Positions 5,300-14,016 of a DNA stretch of 64,000 nt are shown piece by piece. Numbering within the stretch: position 1 is the stretch's first letter; every line of letters begins with the position of its first letter. Under the pieces are notes generated by a model. That model was not told the DNA's origin. It saw nothing but the letters and a program-made list of their open reading frames with translations, and ran no database searches. This DNA comes from a virus: IMG/VR virus record IMGVR_UViG_3300037575_000021, positions 31,314 through 95,313 of that record; one strand, 5' to 3'. The translations under genes were made by a program, and so were the position numbers.

Positions 5300-5773
5300 G
5301 TGAAAATAGTTAAAGGTAACCTAATCGATATGGCCTTCAATGGCGACTTCGATGTGATCATTCACGGTTGTAATTGCCAGTGCCGGATGAAGAGTGGTAT
5401 AGCTAGAGAGATTGCTGAACGCATTCCAGAGGCTGTGGAGGCTGATAATGAAACTTCGGTAGGGGATGCATCTAAATTGGGCGGCTTTACATTCGCCCAT
5501 GCCTTAGATGACTTTGGTTTACCAGTCTTTACGGTTATTAATGCCTATACCCAGCTTCGCTACGGGACAGACTCCCGGAAGGTTGACTATGATGCTGTTA
5601 GAGCAGTATTTAGGAAGGTAGCTAATAGGTTTGGGGGAGGGTATATACCTTTCCGTATAGGCTACCCTAAGATAGGTGCTGGCCTTGCTGGTGGCGACTG
5701 GGATATCATATCTAAGATTATAGATGAGGAACTTGAAGGGCTTGATCATACACTTGTGGAGTTTGACGGATGA
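5300..5773 (+). CDS. Macro domain protein (ADP-ribose binding or processing)
   Basis: The 157-residue protein is a single macro domain. It opens with a hydrophobic strand and GNLIDMA, has HGCNCQCRMKSGIA (residues 22-35, the ADP-ribose loop) and GYPKIGAGLAGGDW near residue 120 (the phosphate loop). Phage relatives act as ADP-ribose-1''-phosphate phosphatases or ADP-ribosyl hydrolases. It starts at GTG behind GAGGAGG. With the Prs-like and NAMPT-like genes 5-8 kb away it may belong to ADP-ribose and NAD metabolism. Confidence 0.88.
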   Translation: MKIVKGNLIDMAFNGDFDVIIHGCNCQCRMKSGIAREIAERIPEAVEADNETSVGDASKLGGFTFAHALDDFGLPVFTVINAYTQLRYGTDSRKVDYDAVRAVFRKVANRFGGGYIPFRIGYPKIGAGLAGGDWDIISKIIDEELEGLDHTLVEFDG

Positions 5774-5991
5774 TACAAGTGATACCTTACACCTATGAGA
5801 AAGATGAATATGGGTACACCAACGGAACTCCAGACCCACGGAAGGTTATAGCTAGGAAAGGAGATATGGTAGTCTCCCATGGGGTGTGCACAGAGACAGG
5901 TCATAATGTCTGTCTCCCTTGTGACCCTTGGCGGGAGTTCACCCGTGAGCACTGTGTTCGTTTTCCTGATGGGTGGTACTTGAAAGCATGA
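5770..5991 (+). CDS. Small protein of unknown function
   Basis: A 73-residue protein starts at an ATGA overlap with the macro-domain gene, so translation is probably coupled. It has three cysteines, including CLPC, and ends in an aromatic-rich segment. No family recognised. Confidence 0.7.
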   Translation: MIQVIPYTYEKDEYGYTNGTPDPRKVIARKGDMVVSHGVCTETGHNVCLPCDPWREFTREHCVRFPDGWYLKA

Positions 5992-6254
5992 GTGTACTTT
6001 ATAATAAGGTTTTCCATCACATAGATCTTGGGGAGGTTAATGTATCTGCCCTGTATGATGCCCTTAAGGATGCCCATAACATAGCCTTTAAGACTTGCCG
6101 GAGGGTTACCTTCCAGTGTGCTGGTGTGTATGTTCACATCACGAGGTATACGAAAGAGGAGGACTTCATGAGGATAGCGCGGAAGGTGGTTGGGAAATCC
6201 CAAAACGGGAGGAATGGTAGGCATGTTTATTGCCCAACATGGGAAAATGCTTGA
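5988..6254 (+). CDS. Small basic protein of unknown function
   Basis: The start chosen is ATG at 5988, overlapping the previous stop, giving 88 residues (MSVLYNK...). An in-frame upstream GTG is less likely. The product is basic with a zinc-binding-like arrangement of His and Cys residues at its end (HVYCPTW). No family recognised. Confidence 0.7.
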   Translation: MSVLYNKVFHHIDLGEVNVSALYDALKDAHNIAFKTCRRVTFQCAGVYVHITRYTKEEDFMRIARKVVGKSQNGRNGRHVYCPTWENA

Positions 6255-6278
6255 CATTTGACTAAAAGTGTGTATACT
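6251..6278 (+). promoter_or_regulatory. Promoter for membrane protein and RNR operon
   Basis: TTGACA and TATACT lie 16 bp apart, preceded by the extended element GTGTG that recurs at several phage promoters here. It reads into the gene at 6308 and nrdB/nrdA. Confidence 0.75.
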
Positions 6279-6307
6279 ACGCACGTTAAATTTAAAGGAG
6301 GAAAAGA

Positions 6308-6766
6308 ATGAGTGACTTTATAATGGGGTTGGCAGTACTTACTTGGGCGCTATCCCCTGCCATCTTTCTGGTGTGTGTCTTGATAAGTTGTGGATGGAAC
6401 TGGACTGTGGATTTCATCAATGATGATGTTTACCCTGAGTTTGCAGCTGAATGGCCAGAAAAGGTGATAGATATCTGTGAGAGTAATATAGGTATGCAGG
6501 CACTCTCTACGCTAACCTTAATAGCGTGCCTAGCATGTGTTCTCCTTGGACTTCCATTGTATTTATTAGAGTTTGATGGAACTCCTTACGAGTTCATAGT
6601 GGGCACTGGTGGCGTGTTTGACTGGGTAGCTTACCCTATATCTGTATTACTAGCATATACGGCATTTATTTTTTCAGCGAGGGCAATAGTCCGGTTGGCT
6701 AAGGCAACCAAGGAATTGAAGAATAAATTACAGAATCACATTAACGACCCGAACGGGCATAAATAA
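6308..6766 (+). CDS. Membrane protein with C-terminal HINDxxxH tail (family member 1)
   Basis: The 152-residue protein has three hydrophobic segments (roughly residues 5-27, 68-85 and 105-125), then a basic amphipathic helix and the ending LQNHINDPNGHK. This tail recurs in four other membrane proteins of the window. Start: ATG behind AAAGGAGG. It is co-transcribed with the RNR genes; function unknown. Confidence 0.8.
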   Translation: MSDFIMGLAVLTWALSPAIFLVCVLISCGWNWTVDFINDDVYPEFAAEWPEKVIDICESNIGMQALSTLTLIACLACVLLGLPLYLLEFDGTPYEFIVGTGGVFDWVAYPISVLLAYTAFIFSARAIVRLAKATKELKNKLQNHINDPNGHK

Positions 6767-6776
6767 GAGGAGTAAA

Positions 6777-7769
6777 ATGACAAGAGTAGTTCCAATTTGT
6801 CAAGAGAAAACTGATTCCTACGTAACACTCTATCCGGGGGCAGAGGATTTTGCAGACCTGCAGAATGAGAACTTCTGGCCTTGGACTGAGTACAACGTAG
6901 AGAAGGACATCCATGAGCTTCACACAGAATTCAGTGAGGCAGAGTTGCATGGAGTTATCACAACACTTAAGCTATTCACCCACTATGAGGTGGTTGCTGG
7001 TAGTGAATATTGGGGTGGTCGTTTTAAACGTATGTTCCCACGACCTGAGTTCCAGCGTATGGCATCAGCCTTTAGTAATATCGAGCTGAACAGTCACGCT
7101 AAGTTCTACAATGAGATTAACAACCTTCTAGGACTATCAACCGATGAGTTCTACACAGACTATGTGAATGATCCAGTGCTTAAGGCTCGTATGGATTTCA
7201 TTGAGGAAGTTGTGTGCCACGAGGATGATCTTATTTCTCTTGGTGCTTTCAGTATCGTTGAAGGGGCTATCCTTTATAGCAACTTCGCTTTCCTTAAGCA
7301 TTTCCAAGCTAACGGTAAGAACAAACTAACCAATGTGGTTGCTGGTATTAACCAGTCAGTTCTGGATGAGAACATCCACTCGATGGGTGGGGCATGGGCG
7401 TTTAAGACTTTGCTTGCTGAAAGACCTGATGCCGATAGGGTATATCTTGAGTCACAGTTTAAGCAAATCACGGATGCCATCCTAGATCACGAATCTCAGA
7501 TCATTGATATGATCTTCGAGAAGGGGACCATCCCGGGCGTAACAGCCACACAGTTAAAACACTTCGTTGAGTCTCGTTTAGACCTATGCCTTGAGCAGTT
7601 AGGTTTTGAGAAGGTGTACAAACCTAAGTACAACCCAATCGGTAAGTGGTTCTATGATAACATCACGGGTAGTCAGTTCCACGACTTCTTTGTGAAGGTT
7701 GGTAGTGAGTACAAACGTGGGTGGAATAAGAAAGCATTTGTTTGGAAGTTGCCTGAGGAGGAAGTATGA
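6777..7769 (+). CDS. nrdB: Ribonucleotide reductase class I, small (radical) subunit
   Basis: The 330-residue protein is the ferritin-like subunit that generates the radical for ribonucleotide reduction. Visible ligands include E162 and E198-N-I-H201. In the first helix pair E103/H107 precede tyrosine Y111, which sits four residues after His as the radical tyrosine does. E71 may be the remaining ligand. E103 to H107 is one residue wider than the usual ExxH. It starts behind GAGGAG and overlaps nrdA by ATGA. Confidence 0.95.
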   Translation: MTRVVPICQEKTDSYVTLYPGAEDFADLQNENFWPWTEYNVEKDIHELHTEFSEAELHGVITTLKLFTHYEVVAGSEYWGGRFKRMFPRPEFQRMASAFSNIELNSHAKFYNEINNLLGLSTDEFYTDYVNDPVLKARMDFIEEVVCHEDDLISLGAFSIVEGAILYSNFAFLKHFQANGKNKLTNVVAGINQSVLDENIHSMGGAWAFKTLLAERPDADRVYLESQFKQITDAILDHESQIIDMIFEKGTIPGVTATQLKHFVESRLDLCLEQLGFEKVYKPKYNPIGKWFYDNITGSQFHDFFVKVGSEYKRGWNKKAFVWKLPEEEV

Positions 7770-9478
7770 CAGATCAGTGGGAAGAATTAAGTAAAGAGCG
7801 CAAGAAGCTCCAGAGTGAAGGTCATCTTCCTGATTGGTTCACTACTCAGGGGTGGCAAGCCTTCAAAGAGAAGATGCTTTACCAATCGATAGGTTACCGT
7901 GGCCACTGTGAGCGTATTGCTCGTACACTGGCACAGTGGGCACCTAAGACTCCTGCACCTTTCTGGGTAGATCCAGATATGACGTGGGAGAAAGCATTCT
8001 TTAATGTTTTATGGTCTGGAAAGCTTGTACCAAGCTCGCCTGTGGCTTGTAACACAGGGACAGATCGTGGCTTTTCAGTTAGTTGCTCTGGTGGTTACGT
8101 TGGAGATTCTATCTCTAGCTTCTACGAGCGATTGGGTGAAGGGGCTAAATTATCTCAGACAGGTTTTGGGATTTCGAGTTATCTGGGAGATATCCGTGAA
8201 CGTGGAGCACCGTTCAGCAATGGCGAAGGAAAAGCATCGGGTATTCTCCCAGTCCTAGATGACTTCGTGACAATGGCAGGTAAGGTGTCACAGGGCGGAG
8301 CAAGACGTGGTGCATGGGCAGGTTATATCCCGATGGCCCATGGCGATTTCTACGAGAGTGCTATGTTCCTGAAGAACAACCCGGATGATTGTAATATCGG
8401 GTGGAATGTCTATGACGAGGATATCAATAAGCTGAACCAAGCAGATCCTGACATGACTGATCGTTTCCAAGAGACGATGCTTGTTAAGGCTATGACTGGT
8501 AAGGGTTACTTCATGTTCCCTGATAAGGCTAACCACTTGGCACCTCCAGCGTTGAAGCGTTACAAGACTCCTATTCGAGCAAGTAACCTTTGTACTGAGA
8601 TCATGTTGCCACAGGATGAGGACTACACCTTTACGTGTGTTCTATCGAGCCTGAACCTTGCAATGTTTGATGAGTTGACTCCTGAAGACATCTTCACATC
8701 TATTGTATTCTTGGATTGTGTTGCTGAGGATTTCATTCAGAAGGCCAAAGATGTGCACGAGTTAAGACGTGCAGTGGACTTCACTCGTGATTTCCGAGCA
8801 TTAGGTCTTGGGGCGCTGGGTTTCCACACGTACTTGCAGCGTAAGAGTATTGTTCTTGGTAGTGTTCAGAGCTTCCTTGAGAATACGAAGATCTTTAATA
8901 AGATCCGTACCAATGCTGACTATGCAACTGAGTGGTTAGCTGAGGTTCAGGGCGAACCATTACGCTGTGAAGGTTTAGGTGCTCGTAATGCAACACTGTT
9001 AGCTATCGCCCCTAACACAACATCCGCATTAGTGGGTGGCTCTGTTAGTCAGGGGATTGAGCCAGTGTTTAAGAACACTTACACACAAGGGACAGCTGCA
9101 GGTGAGATGCTCCGTATTAACCCAGCGTTGATTGAGTTAATGCAAGAGAAAGGGATCTACAATAATGATCACATCAAGGAAGTTCGTGATGCTGATGGTA
9201 GTGTCCAAGAGGTAGATTGGTTAACGGAACATGAGAAGGCAGTCTTTAGGACTTTCCCTGAAGTTCCTCAGGAAGCTTTAATTGATCTGGCATCTGCACG
9301 TACACAGATCGATCAGTGGCAGTCATTGAACCTAGCTTTCTCTTCGGATGCATCTGAGGAATACATTGCTTCAGTTTTCCAGAAAGCTTTCCTTGACAAG
9401 AACATCAAAGCTGTGTATTACTCGCGTATGAGCAAGGCCGCAAAGGCTAGCAGTGGTGAGTGTATCGCTTGTGAATGA
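7766..9478 (+). CDS. nrdA: Ribonucleotide reductase class I, large (catalytic) subunit
   Basis: The 570-residue protein is short for NrdA because it lacks the N-terminal ATP cone, so dATP inhibition is probably absent. Catalytic landmarks are VSCSGG (first redox cysteine), NLCTEIMLP (thiyl-radical cysteine), TCVLSSLNLA (second redox cysteine), the VYYSRM tyrosine pair and the C-terminal CIACE, a CxxC shuttle for redoxins. Start overlaps nrdB. The redoxin at 55088 is a candidate reductant. Confidence 0.95.
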   Translation: MTDQWEELSKERKKLQSEGHLPDWFTTQGWQAFKEKMLYQSIGYRGHCERIARTLAQWAPKTPAPFWVDPDMTWEKAFFNVLWSGKLVPSSPVACNTGTDRGFSVSCSGGYVGDSISSFYERLGEGAKLSQTGFGISSYLGDIRERGAPFSNGEGKASGILPVLDDFVTMAGKVSQGGARRGAWAGYIPMAHGDFYESAMFLKNNPDDCNIGWNVYDEDINKLNQADPDMTDRFQETMLVKAMTGKGYFMFPDKANHLAPPALKRYKTPIRASNLCTEIMLPQDEDYTFTCVLSSLNLAMFDELTPEDIFTSIVFLDCVAEDFIQKAKDVHELRRAVDFTRDFRALGLGALGFHTYLQRKSIVLGSVQSFLENTKIFNKIRTNADYATEWLAEVQGEPLRCEGLGARNATLLAIAPNTTSALVGGSVSQGIEPVFKNTYTQGTAAGEMLRINPALIELMQEKGIYNNDHIKEVRDADGSVQEVDWLTEHEKAVFRTFPEVPQEALIDLASARTQIDQWQSLNLAFSSDASEEYIASVFQKAFLDKNIKAVYYSRMSKAAKASSGECIACE

Positions 9479-9481
9479 TAA

Positions 9482-9498
9482 CGAGGCCTCCGGGCCTC
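9482..9498 (+). terminator. Weak hairpin after nrdA
   Basis: A GAGGCC/GGCCTC hairpin without a U tract lies between nrdA and the ribosome binding site of the next gene. It may stabilise mRNA ends or attenuate rather than terminate. Confidence 0.4.
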
Positions 9499-9513
9499 TT
9501 ACAGGAGGGAATA

Positions 9514-10011
9514 ATGAGCCTAGTCTACGTATTAAGTGACCTTCACTTAGGTCACAAAAACATTTGTAATTTCCGAACACAGTTCTCTACGGTAGAGGAA
9601 CATGATGAGTTTATCCTCGACAATTACCGCTCAGTTATCACCAAGAGGGATACTGTTATCTTTCTCGGGGATGTTGCCTTTACAAAGGAGCGCCTTGAGG
9701 ATGTTAAGTCCCTTGAAGGGAATAAGATCTTAGTGTGCGGTAATCATGACACTGAACGTGGGATTGATATGAAGTACTTGACAAATTGCGGAGCCTACAG
9801 TAAAGTGTACTCTATGTGGTCACGTAAAGGTTGCTGGTTAACTCATTGCCCAGTCCATCCTGATGAGTTACGTGGGAAGTTTAACATTCATGGGTATGTT
9901 CATAGTAATACCTTGGATGATTCACGTTACTTCAACGCATCTATGGAGAACATTGATTATAAGCCTAAGAAGTTCATTGACATCTTAGAGGAATTACGGG
10001 AGGCAAAATGA
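9514..10011 (+). CDS. Calcineurin-like metallophosphoesterase
   Basis: The 165-residue protein has the full set of metal-binding motifs: SDLHLGH near residue 7, GDVAF near 50, CGNHD near 75, then THCPVHP and NIHGYVHS. Phage members of this family are phosphoesterases with varied nucleotide substrates. Start chosen at ATG 9514 behind AGGAGGG; upstream codons would run into the hairpin. It overlaps the next gene's start, so the two are probably coupled. Confidence 0.9.
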   Translation: MSLVYVLSDLHLGHKNICNFRTQFSTVEEHDEFILDNYRSVITKRDTVIFLGDVAFTKERLEDVKSLEGNKILVCGNHDTERGIDMKYLTNCGAYSKVYSMWSRKGCWLTHCPVHPDELRGKFNIHGYVHSNTLDDSRYFNASMENIDYKPKKFIDILEELREAK

Positions 10012-10817
10012 AAAGTGAGTTTAAGGTACACATTGACGGGAAGCTTGTAGATTTCAACATGCTCACGTTTAATGGAGGGGAGGAGCATGTAAAATTATCT
10101 ACGAACTACATAGAGTACCATGCTGAGATCCAAGCATACATCCGAGATTCTGCAGGTATTATGCAATTAGCTCTAGTAAAGGATGCTATTGATGGTATTA
10201 ACTGCGATAAGATCCCAGTATCGCTTGTCTTACCTTATGTTCCTTACGCAAGGCAGGATAGGCGATGTGAGTGCGGGGAGGCGTTCAGCTTGAAAGTCTT
10301 TGCGCGGATACTTAACGGTATGAACTTTGATTCCGTTTTTATCAGTGACGCGCATAGTGATGTGGCACCCGCACTGATTGATAACTGCACTAATATCAAG
10401 CAGTCCACAATTTTCACCAATTCGAATGTTTTTGCCAATGGATTCCATTCAGATGATACCCTATTGTGCTCTCCAGATGGTGGAGCTTTGAAGAAAATCC
10501 ATTCAATCTCTAAGATCTTCAATAAAGATGTGATCGAAGCCACAAAAGTTCGTTGCACAAAGACTGGACAAATATTAGAGACTCGTGTACACTGCGATAG
10601 CCTTGAAGGTAAGAATGTGTGGATCATTGATGACATTTGTGATGGTGGTCGTACATTTGCTGAGTTGGCGAAGGTGCTGAAGCAGAAAGATGCTAAGCAG
10701 GTTAATCTTTGGGTTACCCACGGGATCTTTGCAAACGGTAAGCAGTACCTATACGATAACGGTGTAGATAATGTCTATGCCCGATATGATTGGACAAATG
10801 AAGGGGGTGTATTATGA
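10008..10817 (+). CDS. PRPP-synthetase-like enzyme, candidate ADPR-PP synthetase of a NARP1 pathway
   Basis: The 269-residue protein is shorter than cellular Prs (about 310). It has LPYVPYARQDRR (ATP-binding flap, about residue 75), DAHSDV and the PRPP-binding loop VWIIDDICDGGRTF (about 205-218). A NAMPT-like gene follows after one lipoprotein gene. In the phage NARP1 pathway such an enzyme pyrophosphorylates ADP-ribose, and the NAMPT-like partner joins it to nicotinamide to remake NAD+. An ordinary PRPP synthetase for an NMN route is the alternative. Confidence 0.85.
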   Translation: MKSEFKVHIDGKLVDFNMLTFNGGEEHVKLSTNYIEYHAEIQAYIRDSAGIMQLALVKDAIDGINCDKIPVSLVLPYVPYARQDRRCECGEAFSLKVFARILNGMNFDSVFISDAHSDVAPALIDNCTNIKQSTIFTNSNVFANGFHSDDTLLCSPDGGALKKIHSISKIFNKDVIEATKVRCTKTGQILETRVHCDSLEGKNVWIIDDICDGGRTFAELAKVLKQKDAKQVNLWVTHGIFANGKQYLYDNGVDNVYARYDWTNEGGVL

Positions 10818-11446
10818 AGAAAATTATTACAGTTTTAATGTTAGCAGTTGCTCTTGTGGGTTGTGGTAATGACTCAAGCTGGAGACTATACAGTAAGGCC
10901 ACACCAGAGGAGAAGGAAATCCTAAAGACATCCTTCTTCGACACTCATCCTAATATAGATCATTTAAATAGGTCGGTAGTCAAGGCTATAAACTCCCGTC
11001 AGGTAAGACCTACAAATGGTCACAAGTCTTTATGTGAGTTCAAAGAGTTAGTGTCCTTATCAACATCTCGAATGGAGGCAAGCAATAAGTATAAGATCAC
11101 CATTAAAGATGCATACAGGATGCTTTATAAAAAGGATTTCGATGAGGTATGTTACGGTAATGGAAATAAACCGGAGCTTGCACCTGAAGAGATTCACGAG
11201 GAGCAGATTGCTGAAGAAGTCCCCGCGCCTGAACGTGAGAGTGTGGTGACCATTGAGGAGGACATTGCAGTTCTGTCACCTGAGATGATGCACAACCTCA
11301 AGGGTGCAATTAAAAGCTGTCCACGAGCAAAAGATAAATATATGTCCTTGACAGAGCAAGGGGAGTTGCTTACAGTTAACTTCTACAAGAAGATGAGTGG
11401 AATTATCCACCGCTGTCAAGTAATGGAAATTGAAAAAGTATTATAA
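10814..11446 (+). CDS. Lipoprotein of unknown function
   Basis: The 210-residue protein has a signal peptide with lipobox LVGC at residues 14-17, so it is probably lipid-anchored. The middle is acidic and proline-containing (about residues 115-150), and the rest helical. It overlaps the Prs-like gene by ATGA and lies before the NAMPT-like gene, but nothing ties it to NAD metabolism besides position. Confidence 0.8.
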   Translation: MKKIITVLMLAVALVGCGNDSSWRLYSKATPEEKEILKTSFFDTHPNIDHLNRSVVKAINSRQVRPTNGHKSLCEFKELVSLSTSRMEASNKYKITIKDAYRMLYKKDFDEVCYGNGNKPELAPEEIHEEQIAEEVPAPERESVVTIEEDIAVLSPEMMHNLKGAIKSCPRAKDKYMSLTEQGELLTVNFYKKMSGIIHRCQVMEIEKVL

Positions 11447-11455
11447 GGAGGAAAT

Positions 11456-13183
11456 ATGCAAGCATTGAATTCAACAGATTTTTATAAGACTGGCCACGGA
11501 TCCATGATGGAAGAAGGTACGAATCTAATCTATTCGAACTTTACTCCACGTAGTTCTCGTTTGGCTCAAGTTATTCGAGACCAGTATGATGACTGCATCG
11601 TATGGTTTGGCCTTCAGGGCTTCTTAAAGGAAGTCTTCATGAAGGAATGGCGTAATGATTTCTTCGGCGCACCTAAAGAGTATGCCGTTGAACGTTACAA
11701 GCGCCGAATGGACACATCATTAGGCCCGGGCAAGGTTACCGTAGAACACATTGAAGCTTTGCATGATCTTGGCTATCTGCCACTAGTGATTAAGTCACTA
11801 CCAGAGGGTGCCCGTGTCCCTATTAAGGTTCCAGCGTTTACAATCTACAACACTCACCCTGATTTCCCGTGGCTAACAAACTATGTGGAGACACTATTGA
11901 GCTGTGAACTTTGGAAGCCATCTACAACTGCGACTATCGCGTTTGAGTACAAGAAGCTTCTAATGGAATACGCTGTTAAGACTGGCACACCTGAGGAGTT
12001 TGTAGCTGTTCAAGGTCATGACTTCTCGTTCCGTGGAATGTCTGGTCGTCACGATGCAGCATCAGCTGGTGGTGGTCACCTGTTAAGCTTTATCGGTACA
12101 GATACTATTCCAGCTATTGACCGCATGGAGCAATACTACAATGCTCACTCATCCGAGGAAATGATTGGTTGTTCTGTTCCAGCGACTGAGCACATGGTTA
12201 TGTGTCTTGGCCAGAAGGATACTGAAATCAATACCTTCAAGCGTTTGATTAAAGATGACTACCCAACAGGTATTATCTCAATCGTATCTGACACTTGGGA
12301 TTTCTTCAAAGTAATCACTGAATACACGGTTGAACTTAAGGATGATATCCTAGCACGTCAACCTGATGAGTGGGGCTTATGCAAGACGGTGTTCCGTCCT
12401 GACAGTGGTGATCCAGCTGATATTCTTTGTGGTATTGAGATTAAGGATTACACTGGAAGAGTTTCTGATCTAGATGAGGCAGAGGACTGGTTCCTAGACG
12501 AGCTGGTTGAGAAAGAACGTGAAGAGGCAGGCCACGGTGAACAGGGTGATCAAAGTCCGTATGGATACTTCAAGTTCGAAGGCAAGACCTATAAGTTGGT
12601 AGCAGAGATTTTCTGGAACCGCTACGATAAGCAATACTACTTTGCTGATGAATGGTCAGTTGATTCCTGTGAAGAGGTTGAACTGACACCTCAACAAAAA
12701 GGTGCTGTAGAGTGCTTATGGGAAGTATTCGGTGGAACTGAGACAGAGAAAGGCTACAAGATGCTTAACGATAAAGTTGGTTTAATCTATGGCGACTCTA
12801 TCACTTTAAAACGTGCCAAGGATATCATGGAGCGTTTAGAAGCTAAAGGTTTCGCATCTGGAAACGTTGTATTCGGTATTGGTTCATACACTTACCAGTA
12901 CGTGACTCGTGATACCTTCGGATTTGCTATGAAGGCAACCTACGCTGAAGTAGATGGGATGCCTCGTGAGTTGTTCAAGGATCCGATAACAGATTCTGGC
13001 GTTAAGAAATCAGCTAAAGGTTTATTGCGTGTAGAGCTTGACAATGGCAAATACGTTATGTATGATCAGCAAGATTGGTACGGGGAGTCCCACGGGGAAC
13101 TCAAAGAAGTGTTCCGAAACGGACAATTAGTTAAAGAAACTTCTTTACAAGAGATCCGAGATCGGTTAAACTCCTACCTGTAA
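11456..13183 (+). CDS. NAMPT-like nicotinamide (ADP-)ribosyltransferase
   Basis: The 575-residue protein has NAMPT core motifs: GHDFSFRGMSGRHD (187-200), SVPATEH with H246 matching the phospho-accepting histidine, SDTWDFFKV (278-286), FRPDSGDP (313-320), GDSI and FGIGSYTYQYVTRDT. It is about 100 residues longer than typical NAMPT, mostly from an acidic insertion after residue 330. With the Prs-like gene it fits either nicotinamide salvage to NMN or NARP1 direct synthesis of NAD+ from ADPR-PP. No NMN adenylyltransferase is visible, favouring NARP1. It is also the terminal gene before a strong terminator. Confidence 0.92.
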   Translation: MQALNSTDFYKTGHGSMMEEGTNLIYSNFTPRSSRLAQVIRDQYDDCIVWFGLQGFLKEVFMKEWRNDFFGAPKEYAVERYKRRMDTSLGPGKVTVEHIEALHDLGYLPLVIKSLPEGARVPIKVPAFTIYNTHPDFPWLTNYVETLLSCELWKPSTTATIAFEYKKLLMEYAVKTGTPEEFVAVQGHDFSFRGMSGRHDAASAGGGHLLSFIGTDTIPAIDRMEQYYNAHSSEEMIGCSVPATEHMVMCLGQKDTEINTFKRLIKDDYPTGIISIVSDTWDFFKVITEYTVELKDDILARQPDEWGLCKTVFRPDSGDPADILCGIEIKDYTGRVSDLDEAEDWFLDELVEKEREEAGHGEQGDQSPYGYFKFEGKTYKLVAEIFWNRYDKQYYFADEWSVDSCEEVELTPQQKGAVECLWEVFGGTETEKGYKMLNDKVGLIYGDSITLKRAKDIMERLEAKGFASGNVVFGIGSYTYQYVTRDTFGFAMKATYAEVDGMPRELFKDPITDSGVKKSAKGLLRVELDNGKYVMYDQQDWYGESHGELKEVFRNGQLVKETSLQEIRDRLNSYL

Positions 13184-13190
13184 GTTGATA

Positions 13191-13204
13191 GGCCCTTCGG
13201 GGCC
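13191..13204 (+). terminator. Rho-independent terminator after the NAMPT-like gene
   Basis: Stem GGCCC/GGGCC with TTCG loop, followed after a few bases by GTTTTAAA. Confidence 0.75.
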
Positions 13205-13235
13205 AACCGTTTTAAATAACAGAGGAGAAATAAAT

Positions 13236-13814
13236 ATGGCTGAAACAATTTTAATTTTCGGTTTAATTCTTATCTTTGGTCTTTGCTGGCTATCGGAGAT
13301 TGTCCGACTAGTTGAGCAGGACTATAAGTTCAAGTATAAAGATCGTAACTTTTATGGTATGACTGCTTGGACGTACACAATGAGCCACTCGACTATGGGA
13401 TTCTGTGGACTAGTGTGGGGATCGTTCCTGATGTATTTGACACTAGGAGGGGTATTTTCACTAGTATCCTACTTCTTGATTTCAATCATCTTAGGATGGG
13501 CTCAGGTATTCCTGACAGGGACTCTACCAACCGCTGAGTTAGCCATTGTAGGTATGGGTCTATCACTCTTACTGCTAATAGCTGTAGTTACCAATTACCT
13601 ATTTGTTGGCTTAAAGTACCTATGTACTGAGTACGCCTTACCTTACATCGGAGATAAAGCTCCAGTTTTGGCAGGTAAGGTCGGTGAAGTAACAGGTAAA
13701 ACAGTATGCCAGACAGGTGTAGCCAAAAAGATTAACTCTAAGTGGGAAGCTTTTAAGTTAGCTTACAAAACCCACAAAGAGAAGAACTGCCCAATTATTG
13801 ACACTGAATACTAA
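13236..13814 (+). CDS. Integral membrane protein
   Basis: Start chosen at ATG 13236 behind AGAGGAG, because upstream codons lie in the terminator. The 192-residue product has about four transmembrane segments (residues 3-22, 55-80, 82-100 and 110-130) and a basic cytoplasmic tail. It heads a four-gene cluster of membrane proteins. Function unknown. Confidence 0.75.
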   Translation: MAETILIFGLILIFGLCWLSEIVRLVEQDYKFKYKDRNFYGMTAWTYTMSHSTMGFCGLVWGSFLMYLTLGGVFSLVSYFLISIILGWAQVFLTGTLPTAELAIVGMGLSLLLLIAVVTNYLFVGLKYLCTEYALPYIGDKAPVLAGKVGEVTGKTVCQTGVAKKINSKWEAFKLAYKTHKEKNCPIIDTEY

Positions 13815-13824
13815 GGAGGTAGAT

Positions 13825-14016
13825 ATGCGTAAGCTTAAATATTTCCTGATCCTTATGACTATCCTAGGGATTGCTGTACTGATCAAACTACTTTGGTTTT
13901 TCAAATGGGTTCTATTAGCAGCTGTGGTACTTTACGTTTCTTACAAGGTGCACACAACCTACGTTAAACTGAAGGATCGCTGGCAAGCACGTAAGAAGAA
14001 GTGGGGTTGGGTATGA
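13825..14016 (+). CDS. Small membrane protein
   Basis: The 63-residue protein starts at ATG 13825 behind AAGGAGGT. It has two hydrophobic stretches (residues 5-25 and 28-44) and a strongly basic aromatic C terminus. It overlaps the next gene. Function unknown. Confidence 0.7.
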   Translation: MRKLKYFLILMTILGIAVLIKLLWFFKWVLLAAVVLYVSYKVHTTYVKLKDRWQARKKKWGWV

